Of a stretch of 18,983 nucleotides of DNA, positions 1 to 5,948 are shown one piece after another. Numbering within the stretch: position 1 is the first letter of the stretch; every line of letters begins with the position of its first letter. Location: the NCBI GenBank assembly GCA_902496005.1, contig CABUZI010000025.1, positions 1 through 18,983 on the forward strand, written 5' to 3'. Origin of the DNA: an uncultured Collinsella sp. (lineage in GTDB: Bacteria > Actinomycetota > Coriobacteriia > Coriobacteriales > Coriobacteriaceae). The translations under genes and the position numbers were made by a program. The notes below the pieces were generated by a model. The model ran no database searches, was not told the origin of the DNA, and worked only from the letters and a program-made list of their open reading frames with translations.

Positions 1-110
1 TCGTCGTATAGATGAAACGGCGTGGGGAACTGCTCGACGATATGCTCGAGTGTCTCCTTGTCCACAAACGGCTGCTTGGCCGCATATGCCTCGTTGGGGG
101 TCAATGCCAT
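1..110 (-). CDS. lysA: Diaminopimelate decarboxylase, N-terminal fragment (runs off the window)
   Basis: Only the first 36 codons are present, read leftwards from the ATG at 110. The peptide begins MALTPNEAYAAKQPF and ends in QFPTPFHLYD. A 'TP-hydrophobic-YD' motif near the N-terminus is typical of PLP-dependent (alanine-racemase-fold) diaminopimelate decarboxylases, which convert meso-diaminopimelate to L-lysine in the cytoplasm. The catalytic lysine and the rest of the barrel lie outside the window. The call is strongly supported by the lysine riboswitch directly upstream on the same strand. A GAGG at 121-124 lies 10 bases before the ATG and is the best Shine-Dalgarno candidate. Another fold-type III decarboxylase is possible from the fragment alone, but the riboswitch makes LysA the best reading. 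Confidence 0.82.
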   Translation of the reverse strand, partial: MALTPNEAYAAKQPFVDKETLEHIVEQFPTPFHLYD

Positions 111-188
111 GTCCCGTAAACCTCGCTATCCAGACGGCGCCATCTGCGCATCGAATCCGCATAGCGTGGACCCAATGTCCGGATAGCG
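111..188 (-). promoter_or_regulatory. Expression platform of the lysine riboswitch (probably translational)
   Basis: The 3' P1 strand CGCTATCC (188-181) is perfectly complementary to GGATAGCG (131-124), which runs into the GAGG Shine-Dalgarno of lysA. A second copy of CGCTAT at about 166-161 could pair with the same ATAGCG. A near-palindrome CAGATGGC/GCCGTCTG lies between. No hairpin followed by a U-tract is visible, so control at translation initiation is more likely than at termination. Which pairing is the ON state cannot be decided by eye. Confidence 0.55.
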
Positions 189-338
189 CTCCCGCATTGC
201 TGCAGACAGTCCTGTGGGTGTTTCCCACAGGCCCACCAGGTTGTTCGTGCCCGTAAAACCCAGTTCGGCGGGTTTCGCCTCCCCACGGGGTCAAAGCCTG
301 CCGGCTCGCCCGCGGCTCTTCGTGCCCGCGCCTCTATC
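181..338 (-). promoter_or_regulatory. Lysine riboswitch (L-box) aptamer upstream of lysA
   Basis: On the minus strand the segment shows the L-box landmarks in order. There is a 5' P1 strand GATAG followed by AGGCGCG (338-327), then GAAGAGCC. A central GGGGAGGCG is followed by GCCGAA. A long hairpin CCTGTGGG/CCCACAGG (211-231) is followed by GGACTGTC. The 3' P1 strand is GGGAGCGCTATC (193-182). GATAG (338-334) pairs with CTATC (186-182) to close the junction. These blocks match the known lysine riboswitch (for example B. subtilis lysC: AGAGGUGCG, GCCGAAG, GGCUGUC, GGAGGGCUAUC) by eye. It should sense lysine and turn down lysA. No covariance search was possible. Confidence 0.85.
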
Positions 339-341
339 AAG

Positions 342-373
342 TGGTAAAGACCCTATCACGTTGCACTTTACCA
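342..373. promoter_or_regulatory. Inverted repeat, candidate operator in the divergent lysA/M20 promoter region
   Basis: TGGTAAAG (342-349) and CTTTACCA (366-373) form a perfect 8-bp inverted repeat with a 16-bp spacer, so the arm centres are about 24 bp apart, or two helical turns. The right arm overlaps the proposed -35 of the plus-strand promoter. The repeat also lies where the riboswitch promoter must be. This suggests a dimeric repressor site, but no regulator gene is adjacent. Confidence 0.4.
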
Positions 374-395
374 AACAAGAGTATTCGTATATAAC
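367..395 (+). promoter_or_regulatory. Candidate promoter of the M20 amidohydrolase operon
   Basis: TTTACC (367-372) and TATAAC (390-395) are separated by 17 bp, with four and five matches to the -35 and -10 consensus respectively. Transcription would begin near 402, leaving a leader of roughly 85 bases before the ATG at 489. Confidence 0.5.
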
Positions 396-488
396 GTTTA
401 AAAAATGCAGCAATATGCTGGAAACATGTGTGCCACAATCCTGTATCACAATAAGTTGCAACAGATGTGCCTCACGAAGGGATCCTCT

Positions 489-1676
489 ATGACCGAGCTC
501 CAAGAACTCCGTCGCTATCGCCGCGATCTCCATCGCATTCCGGAGCTCGATTTCGATCTTCCGCAAACCATTGCCTATATCGAGGGCGTGTTGGCACCGC
601 TTACCTGCGAAGTGACCCATCCGTGCCCCAGCTGCGTCTGTGCTTTCTTTGACGCCGGCGTTGATGCCGCGCATGCCACGGCGATTCGCGCCGATATGGA
701 TGCGCTGCCCATCGCGGAGGCGACGGGAGCGGCCTTTGCCTCGACCCATCCCGGCAAGATGCACGCTTGCGGACATGACGGACACATGGCCATGGCGCTT
801 GCCGCCGCGACGTATGTCGACCGTACGATTCGCGAACAGCCGGGCGCCATTAGGCGCAACGTTCTCTTTGTGTTCCAGCCGGCCGAGGAAACGACCGGTG
901 GTGCCAAGACGGTATGCGAGAGCGGTGTGTTCGAGCGCTATGGGGCCGACCGCATTTTTGGCTTCCATGTGTGGCCCGATCTGCCTGCCGGCACGTTGGC
1001 GAGTTGTTCCGGTCCGCTGCTGGCGCGTTCAAGTGAGACGCACATTCATATTCACGGGACGAGCATCCATATCGCTAAGACTTATGGTGTGCCGGTTGAG
1101 GAGTCGCACGATGCCGCGTTGGCGGCGGCGAAGTTTTTGGTTGCCGAGCGCGAACTGATGGACGAGCTGGGCACCGACGAGCCCTGTATCGGCAAGTTTG
1201 GTCTGCTGCAGGCCGGTACCGTCTGCAATGCGGTGGCGGGGGAGGCCCATGTTGCTGGTAGCTTGCGCGTGTTTACAGACGCTATGTTCGACCGTGCGCG
1301 CGAGGGCGTGCGCCGTGTGCTCGACGAAGCGTGCACCGCAACGGGCTGCACGTATGATCTCGACTTCGCCGAGGGCTATCCACCGGTCGATAACGACCCC
1401 GAGTTGTTTGCCTGCATTGCGCCTGCCTTGTCCGAGCTGCAACTTGTGGACGAGCCGCTGTTAATTGCCGAGGACTTTGCTTTCTATCAGCGCCATCTGC
1501 CGGGCGTGTTCTTCTTGCTGGGCACGGGCGTGCCAGAAGGACAAGAAAACCCGATCGACGCTGATGACTGCCCAGCCTATGCGATGAGCGCTCTGCATAC
1601 CGATACCATGCTCTTTGACGAGGAGATTCTTCTCAAAGGCCTCGATGTCTACAAACGATTGCTTGTGATGGAGTGA
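489..1676 (+). CDS. M20D-family amidohydrolase (N-acyl amino acid / N-acetyldiaminopimelate deacetylase-like)
   Basis: The 395-residue product is a zinc amidohydrolase that removes an acyl group from an N-acyl amino acid. Visible M20 motifs are RADMDALP (about 68-74), the metal-binding HACGHDGH (92-99), QPAEE with the catalytic/metal glutamates (130-134), GFHVWP (158-163), AEDFAFY (327-333) and a late metal histidine in SALHTDT (about 370). Length is normal for the family. The ATG at 489 is chosen because GAAGGG (476-481) lies 7 bases before it; an upstream in-frame ATG at 405 has no such site and adds a tail unlike the family. The lid/dimer domain carries a modified motif (GTSIHIAKTYG) where hippurate hydrolases usually have a GGHGA-like segment. 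Divergence from lysA makes N-acetyl-DAP deacetylase an attractive role, but aminobenzoyl-glutamate or hippurate-type hydrolases cannot be excluded. Confidence 0.85.
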   Translation: MTELQELRRYRRDLHRIPELDFDLPQTIAYIEGVLAPLTCEVTHPCPSCVCAFFDAGVDAAHATAIRADMDALPIAEATGAAFASTHPGKMHACGHDGHMAMALAAATYVDRTIREQPGAIRRNVLFVFQPAEETTGGAKTVCESGVFERYGADRIFGFHVWPDLPAGTLASCSGPLLARSSETHIHIHGTSIHIAKTYGVPVEESHDAALAAAKFLVAERELMDELGTDEPCIGKFGLLQAGTVCNAVAGEAHVAGSLRVFTDAMFDRAREGVRRVLDEACTATGCTYDLDFAEGYPPVDNDPELFACIAPALSELQLVDEPLLIAEDFAFYQRHLPGVFFLLGTGVPEGQENPIDADDCPAYAMSALHTDTMLFDEEILLKGLDVYKRLLVME

Positions 1677-2002
1677 CGATGAGGCGATGCCGACAGTCTG
1701 CCGTTTATAGTCCCGGTGGGTGTGGCTGCGGCTTGCTGCTGCTTCCGGTTATTGCTGTGAGCATTGGCGTGATGTTTGCGCTTGCCGGGTTGGCAGCAGC
1801 GGCACTCGTGTTGCTGATTGTGGCCATTGGCGTGACGATTTGGCTTTGCCGTAATCGCGAGCAACGCCGTGCCGACGGTAAAACCAATGTCGGCTGGGTC
1901 GTCTTCCTGATTATTGCGTACTTGCTGAGTGTCAGCTACCTGGTGTTCTTTGTCCTGTTGATGATCAGTGCCTTTACCGGGGAATCCGTCACGGTGGGTT
2001 GA
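1673..2002 (+). CDS. Small membrane protein, function unknown
   Basis: The product is about 108 residues. It begins at a GTG overlapping the stop of the amidohydrolase by four bases (GTGA), or at the ATG at 1679; either way translation is probably coupled. A Cys/Gly-rich start (GGCGCG) is followed by two long hydrophobic stretches (about residues 20-58), a basic loop rich in Arg (NREQRRADGK), then a third hydrophobic segment (about 73-100). I recognise no domain. The overlap suggests one operon with the M20 enzyme, perhaps as a membrane partner, but no activity can be read from the sequence. Confidence 0.65.
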   Translation: MTMRRCRQSAVYSPGGCGCGLLLLPVIAVSIGVMFALAGLAAAALVLLIVAIGVTIWLCRNREQRRADGKTNVGWVVFLIIAYLLSVSYLVFFVLLMISAFTGESVTVG

Positions 2003-2107
2003 TGCGCTGCCAGCAGACGGTTGCGCAAAGTGCGTTTGCTCAACGTTTGGATAACTGCATTGGCCGTTTACCGCAGCCTTGGCTCTCAGCTAATGAATTC
2101 AAGTTCA

Positions 2108-2161
2108 ATCCTTCCTACGATGTGCTGTGTGCCGGCACGGTAGCCGGATCGTAGGAAGGAT
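2108..2161 (+). promoter_or_regulatory. 14-bp perfect inverted repeat containing the ribosome binding site of the FxLYD gene
   Basis: ATCCTTCCTACGAT (2108-2121) and ATCGTAGGAAGGAT (2148-2161) are exact reverse complements separated by 26 bases. Within those 26 bases is a 10-bp palindrome, GTGCCGGCAC (2129-2138). The right arm contains AGGAAGGA, the Shine-Dalgarno for the ATG at 2167. In RNA the hairpin would bury the ribosome binding site. No U-tract follows, so it is not a terminator. The preceding stretch 2003-2107 holds no gene or clear promoter that I can see. Confidence 0.7.
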
Positions 2162-2166
2162 GAATA

Positions 2167-2610
2167 ATGGCAAAAGAGGGAAAGAAGCCGATCGGCAAGA
2201 TTGTCCTAGGCATCATCGTGGTGCTGGTTATTGTCGGTGCCGTGGGCTCTATGGGCGACAACTCAACCGATTCGTCTGCGAGCGATTCGGCAAAACCTGC
2301 CGAGACGACACAGCAGGCTGAGGAGCGAAAAGAACCGCAAGAACCGTATACCATTGCTGACGAGGCTGAAGACACTTCCAATCAGTTTACCTATAAGATC
2401 ACGGGCACGCTGACCAATAACACGGACAAGGAAAAGAGCTACATTCAGATTGAATATGTTCTGTACGATGCCGATGGCAACCAGGTTGGAACGGCTCTTG
2501 CAAACACCAATCATCTGAAGGCGGGCGGCTCCTGGAAGTTCGAGGCGCTGGGTACGGTGTCTCCCGACCAGGTTGCTAGCTGGGAGCGTTCGGACGTAAG
2601 CGGTTTCTAG
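2167..2610 (+). CDS. Membrane-anchored FxLYD-domain protein
   Basis: The 147-residue product has a short basic N-terminus, one hydrophobic anchor (about residues 12-28), and a low-complexity acidic/Ser linker (about 30-62). It ends in a C-terminal domain of about 80 residues. That domain contains TGTLTNNTDKEKSY and IEYVLYDADGNQVG followed by LKAGGSWKFEA, the pattern of the extracellular FxLYD beta-sandwich family, whose function is unknown. No lipobox cysteine is visible, so it is probably held by the N-terminal helix with the domain outside. The ATG at 2167 follows AGGAAGGA by about 6 bases, and that site sits in a hairpin. It lies 32 bases upstream of the helix-turn-helix gene and may belong to one unit with it and the kinase. 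Confidence 0.8.
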   Translation: MAKEGKKPIGKIVLGIIVVLVIVGAVGSMGDNSTDSSASDSAKPAETTQQAEERKEPQEPYTIADEAEDTSNQFTYKITGTLTNNTDKEKSYIQIEYVLYDADGNQVGTALANTNHLKAGGSWKFEALGTVSPDQVASWERSDVSGF

Positions 2611-2642
2611 CATGTTGCATGCACTGGGGGAGGTGAAGTCGT

Positions 2643-3065
2643 ATGCCCGATAAAAAGCTGACCGAGGAGTTGCTCAATGAGCTTCTCGACGCGCCAAACA
2701 TCGATGGCTATATCAAAGAACACGACTTTGCCGCCCCGTCGCTTTCGGACTACCTGAAGCAGCTGCTGCAGGAAAAGGGCTTGGAGCGCTCGCGCGTGGT
2801 TCGTATGGCCGATCTCAATGAGACCTTTGGGTATCAGATCTTTACCGGTGCGCGGCATCCGAGCCGCAATAAGGTGCTGCAGATTGCCTTTGCGATGGCG
2901 CTGACGCTCAAAGAGACCAACCGTGCGCTGACGGCTGCCGGGGTAAGCGTCCTTAACTGCAAGGACCGTCGCGATGCGATTATCATCTTTTGTATCGATC
3001 GCGGGTGCAGCCTCCAAAAGGTCAACGAGGAGCTGTATCGCTTTGGCGAGGAGACGGTGAGTTAG
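2643..3065 (+). CDS. Helix-turn-helix (XRE-like) protein next to a Ser/Thr kinase
   Basis: The 140-residue product has a strong ribosome binding site (GGGAGGTG about 8 bases before the ATG). Residues about 33-95 (SLSDYLKQLLQEKGLERS onward, then RMADLNETFGYQIFTG and NKVLQIAFAMAL) fit a Cro/C1-type helix-turn-helix: a helix, a short turn, a recognition-like helix, then a helix that counts 'age' as in XRE domains. The C-terminal 45 residues are helical and unassigned. Its position directly before a membrane kinase gene suggests the two act in one signalling pathway, with the protein a possible substrate or output. DNA binding is inferred from the fold pattern only, and the helix-turn-helix is divergent. 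Confidence 0.65.
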   Translation: MPDKKLTEELLNELLDAPNIDGYIKEHDFAAPSLSDYLKQLLQEKGLERSRVVRMADLNETFGYQIFTGARHPSRNKVLQIAFAMALTLKETNRALTAAGVSVLNCKDRRDAIIIFCIDRGCSLQKVNEELYRFGEETVS

Positions 3066-3150
3066 CGGTTGATATCTGAGCTGGCGGAGCTGCCGAACAA
3101 CGACGCAAACGAACGGGGCGCGGATGCCATGGGGTGTCTGCGCCCTGCGC

Positions 3151-3156
3151 TATGAT
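3151..3156 (+). promoter_or_regulatory. Candidate -10 element (TATGAT) for a near-leaderless kinase transcript
   Basis: TATGAT ends eight bases before the ATG at 3164, so transcription would start at or next to the start codon. The -35 region is poor, as is common at leaderless promoters of actinobacteria. The hexamer overlaps two other in-frame ATGs (3152, 3155), so this is only a candidate. Confidence 0.3.
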
Positions 3157-3163
3157 GGAGGCT

Positions 3164-4543
3164 ATGGATACTCAGACCCCAACATATTCCGATGACGAGC
3201 TGACCGCAGCGCTTGTCGAGCACCTGGCGTCGCTCGATCGCGACGACAGCTATCGCGTGGAGCGTGTACTTAAGCGCTCGTCCGTTGAAACAACCGAGCT
3301 CGTGTACTTTGAAGGAACCGGCGGTGGTTCGCTCGGCCCCTTTGTCCGTAAACGCATCGATGCTTCGGCTCAAATCGGAGGGGCATACGAGCGTCTATTT
3401 GCCGCTCAGCGGGCAGGCAGGCGTTTTGAGCACCTGCCCAGAATCGTCGATTGTCGTCGTGTGGGCGACGAGCTCAACGTGGTTATGGAATACATCGAAG
3501 GGGAGACGCTCGGGGCGCTGGTGGACCGTCTGGGAGCCACCCCCGATTATGCGCGTGAATTGTATCCTGTCCTTTGCGACGCCGTGGGCGAGCTCCATGC
3601 CGGTTTTGCAATGGCGGGGGAGACGTCGGCGCCGGTGATCCATCGTGACCTCAAGCCGTCGAATATCATCGTGACAGGTGCCAACTATACGCCTGATGAC
3701 GGCCTGACGTTTTCATCGCTGGTGATTATCGACCTGGGGATCGCGCGCGTATGGCACGATGGCGCCGATGCCGACACCGTCAAGTTTGGGACACGGCCCT
3801 ATGCGCCGCCCGAGCAGTATGGGTTTGGGCAGACGAGTGTGCGCAGCGACGTCTACGCACTTGGGGCCCTGTTGCTCTTTTGCTTGACGGGAGTCGACCC
3901 TAAACCAGGGCTCGACATGCGCGAGCAATGTGAGGCATGCGGCATTCCCACTCCACTTGCCGATGTCGTCTGCATGTCGATGGCGCTCGACCCGGCCAAG
4001 CGTTTTGCGAGCGCGGAAGCGTTGGGACGGGCGACGCGCGCGGCATACGATCTAAGTCGCCCCGTGCGGCCTCCTGCGCCTGTGCTTGTCCGTACTCCGG
4101 CCTCGGAGACGGTGTTGACGCCCCAAGGGCTCCAGAACCCCACAGGGCTTCCTAGGCCTGCCGCCTCCACTGCATGCGGTCTGTTCTCTCGCGTTCCGGA
4201 GTCTCTGGGGCGCATTTGGAATACGCTCGTCTTCTTCTCGCTGCTTGTGTTCTTTGCCGGAAGTCACTTTGCCGTCTTTCACCCCACGGGAGCAAACCAA
4301 AGCTACCCGACGTGGCTTCTCATAATCGAGTATTTTTTCTTTGTCGATGGCCTTATGGTGCTTATGCATTTTGCGCTGTTCGACAAGCGTCGTCTTCGTC
4401 GGCGATTCGCACTGCTCGACAGCTATCGCGGCAAGAAACTCGCGAAACTCTGGCTCAAGGCATTGGGTGTGCTGCTCCTATGCATGATCGTCATAGTCGC
4501 GGTTGCCAATGCGACCGGCGTCGTCGATACCTCCGCTACCTAA
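3164..4543 (+). CDS. Membrane-tethered Hanks-type serine/threonine protein kinase
   Basis: With the ATG at 3164 the product is 459 residues; in-frame ATGs at 3152/3155 or a GTG at 3134 would add up to 10, and none has a good ribosome binding site. The kinase domain covers about 30-290. It shows the ATP-binding lysine in VRKRI (K63), the catalytic loop HRDLKPSN (160-167), DLG in place of DFG (190-192), a threonine-containing activation loop GTRPYAPPE, and SDVYALGALL. The usual glycine-rich loop is not evident: the segment before K63 reads LKRSSVETTELVYF then GTGGGSLGPF. A Pro-rich linker (about 300-345) leads to three hydrophobic helices (about 354-373, 383-403, 430-450), putting the kinase in the cytoplasm on a membrane anchor. 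No PASTA or other sensor domain is present. Transcription ends at the hairpin just after the stop. Confidence 0.9.
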   Translation: MDTQTPTYSDDELTAALVEHLASLDRDDSYRVERVLKRSSVETTELVYFEGTGGGSLGPFVRKRIDASAQIGGAYERLFAAQRAGRRFEHLPRIVDCRRVGDELNVVMEYIEGETLGALVDRLGATPDYARELYPVLCDAVGELHAGFAMAGETSAPVIHRDLKPSNIIVTGANYTPDDGLTFSSLVIIDLGIARVWHDGADADTVKFGTRPYAPPEQYGFGQTSVRSDVYALGALLLFCLTGVDPKPGLDMREQCEACGIPTPLADVVCMSMALDPAKRFASAEALGRATRAAYDLSRPVRPPAPVLVRTPASETVLTPQGLQNPTGLPRPAASTACGLFSRVPESLGRIWNTLVFFSLLVFFAGSHFAVFHPTGANQSYPTWLLIIEYFFFVDGLMVLMHFALFDKRRLRRRFALLDSYRGKKLAKLWLKALGVLLLCMIVIVAVANATGVVDTSAT

Positions 4544-4547
4544 AAGA

Positions 4548-4570
4548 AAAGGGCCCCATTGGGGCCCTTT
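4548..4570. terminator. Bidirectional intrinsic terminator between convergent genes
   Basis: AAAGGGCCCC (4548-4557) and GGGGCCCTTT (4561-4570) form a perfect 10-bp stem with a 3-base loop. Leftward transcripts meet a good T-rich run (TTTTCTTTTA), which contains the reverse complement of the kinase stop codon. The rightward run is shorter (TTT then GC). It serves both the kinase and the convergent coiled-coil gene. Confidence 0.92.
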
Positions 4571-4580
4571 GCAGTTGCAC

Positions 4581-5714
4581 TTAGATGCGGTTCATCTGAG
4601 CGGCGACTTTGTTGTACCAGTCCTGCCACGTGGGCGGGCAGTACTTTTTGGCTGCTGCCGGGGTAAGGGTGGAGCCGTAGTTGGCGCCCAGATAGGCAAC
4701 GTGAGCGGAGATGCCCTCGCTCCAGCTGCCAAAGCTGCGCCAACCGCCGCCACGGGCACTCCAGCCCCAGGCGTTGTAAGAATTGGCGCAATAAGCGCCC
4801 TTGGTGCTCTCGATGCAGGCGATGGCGGGGGACCAACGGGGGTCGACACCGGTATTCCAAGCGGCGACGGCAAAGTTATAGCCCTGGCCTGCCATGGGGG
4901 AGCCGGCGAGATAATTGTCGATGCGGCCTGTCCACTCATTAATGAACGAATCGTAATCGGAGCTACCGGTATTGGCGTTGTTCACCGTGGTGTCGATGGT
5001 GGTGTTGGTGTTGGTGGCCTGGCTGCTGGAATTGCTGCCGCTTACGCCCTCGCCCGAGAGCTTTTCGGCGGCAGCGGCCTTATCGGCCTCAAGCTTGGCA
5101 AGCTCGGCGGCATTTTCCTGCTCGGCTTTTGCCTGTGCCTCGCTGCGGAGCTGCTGGGCCTGCGCCAGCGCATCCTCGGCGTTTTTCTGCTCTGCCTCAA
5201 GTTGAGACTTGGCCTGCTGGAGCTCGGCCTTGTTCTGCTCGAGTTCGGTTTGCATATTATTGAGCTCTTCGATCTCGTCGACGCTCGAGCTCGTGATCTG
5301 GTTGGTGTATTTGCAGGTCGTGATGAACTCACCCAGGCTCTGCGCGTTGACCAGGAAGCTCACGATGGGATTGGTGCCCTTCTGATACTTGTACAGATCG
5401 CGCATGGCGGAGCTTGCCTTGGCCTGCTGCTCGGGAAGCTTGGCCTCGATTTCCTCGATGCTTGCCTCATTGGAGTCAATCTGCTTTTGCAGGTCATCGA
5501 GTTTGGTGCGGGCGTCGTTGTAGGCGCTCGTGGCGGCTTCGATCTTCTGCTGGGCTGCGGAAAGCTGGTCCTGCGTTGCCTGCGAGGCGGCATACGCCGC
5601 AACGGGGGAGAGCATCGGCGTGGCCGTCAGCGCAACGGCGAGCGCGGCGCTCGTGATGATACGAGCCGGCTTCGACGCAATGAGCGCTGCGGTGCGATGA
5701 TTCGAATGCTGCAT
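4581..5714 (-). CDS. Secreted coiled-coil protein with C-terminal lysozyme-like domain (PcsB/CwlO-type architecture)
   Basis: The 377-residue product starts at the ATG at 5714, preceded by AGAGGGA; a TTG five codons upstream overlaps that site and is rejected. A signal peptide (hydrophobic about 19-40, cleavage near VAAYAA) leads to a long coiled coil (about 45-215). This contains the PcsB/CwlO-like segment YKYQKGTNPIVSFLVNAQSL. A Ser/Thr/Asn linker (about 222-252) precedes a C-terminal domain of about 125 residues. That domain contains ACIESTKGAYC, where E302 is a candidate catalytic acid, then AWGWSARGGGW and a WSEGISAHVAYL helix, resembling lysozyme-fold glycosidases that cut peptidoglycan. 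Three cysteines (300, 309, 359) could form a disulfide outside the cell. It is probably a wall hydrolase or its regulator in division or separation. The usual NlpC/P60 or CHAP domain of this architecture is absent. Confidence 0.82.
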   Translation of the reverse strand: MQHSNHRTAALIASKPARIITSAALAVALTATPMLSPVAAYAASQATQDQLSAAQQKIEAATSAYNDARTKLDDLQKQIDSNEASIEEIEAKLPEQQAKASSAMRDLYKYQKGTNPIVSFLVNAQSLGEFITTCKYTNQITSSSVDEIEELNNMQTELEQNKAELQQAKSQLEAEQKNAEDALAQAQQLRSEAQAKAEQENAAELAKLEADKAAAAEKLSGEGVSGSNSSSQATNTNTTIDTTVNNANTGSSDYDSFINEWTGRIDNYLAGSPMAGQGYNFAVAAWNTGVDPRWSPAIACIESTKGAYCANSYNAWGWSARGGGWRSFGSWSEGISAHVAYLGANYGSTLTPAAAKKYCPPTWQDWYNKVAAQMNRI

Positions 5715-5756
5715 CCAGTCCCTCTGCAATCAATCGTAGGTTATGGTTCGAACGGT

Positions 5757-5762
5757 ATTCTA
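5757..5762 (-). promoter_or_regulatory. Candidate -10 (TAGAAT) of the coiled-coil wall protein gene
   Basis: TAGAAT reads leftward at 5762-5757, giving a start near 5750 and a leader of about 36 bases. No consensus -35 is present: at a 19-bp spacing the hexamer is TTCAAG, inside the palindrome cluster at 5778-5823. A weak -35 with a long spacer is what activator-dependent (MerR-type) promoters show. Confidence 0.45.
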
Positions 5763-5777
5763 CTACTGCTTTCGACC

Positions 5778-5823
5778 TCAACTTGAACCTTAAAGGTTCC
5801 AAAGGGTCAAGTTGAACTTGAGG
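5778..5823. promoter_or_regulatory. Cluster of interlocking palindromes, candidate multi-site operator
   Basis: Three elements are packed in 46 bp: TCAACTTGA (5778-5786); the palindrome GAACCTT-A-AAGGTTC (5785-5799); and TCAAGTT-G-AACTTGA (5807-5821). The first and third share an inverted TCAACTTGA/TCAAGTTGA. On the minus strand the third, with flanks, reads CCTCAAGTTCAACTTGACC, which resembles SoxR/MerR-type boxes (CCTCAAGTT-AACTTGAGG). The cluster covers the -35 zone of the wall protein gene. The rest of the gap to 5948 holds TTCAACTTTAACG-like half sites and a weak hairpin (about 5888-5920), but no gene. Confidence 0.5.
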
Positions 5824-5948
5824 CTTTGGCTTTGACCTGCAGTTATGATGAATTGTTGAGAAACCATAGAGTTCAACTTTAACGTTACAGAGCCCTGTTT
5901 GAGAGGGGTTTTGGGCTGTAAAAGCCATCTCAACGTGGGGTTTTATAA

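Noticed and set aside
101..340. 79-codon open frame on the minus strand before lysA
   Set aside because: It coincides with the structured lysine riboswitch, has no domain-like sequence and runs into the lysA start.
2108..2161. Intrinsic terminator after the small membrane protein gene
   Set aside because: The stem is strong but no U-tract follows, and its right arm contains a ribosome binding site directly before a start codon.
4503..5786. Long plus-strand open frame opposite the coiled-coil wall protein
   Set aside because: It is a mirror of the real gene's codon bias (Gly/Leu/Ala-rich, low complexity) and lacks a ribosome binding site.
5886..5922. Terminator of the MOSC gene (AGCCC/GGGCT hairpin)
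   Set aside because: Only five pairs with a long loop and no U-tract on the minus strand.
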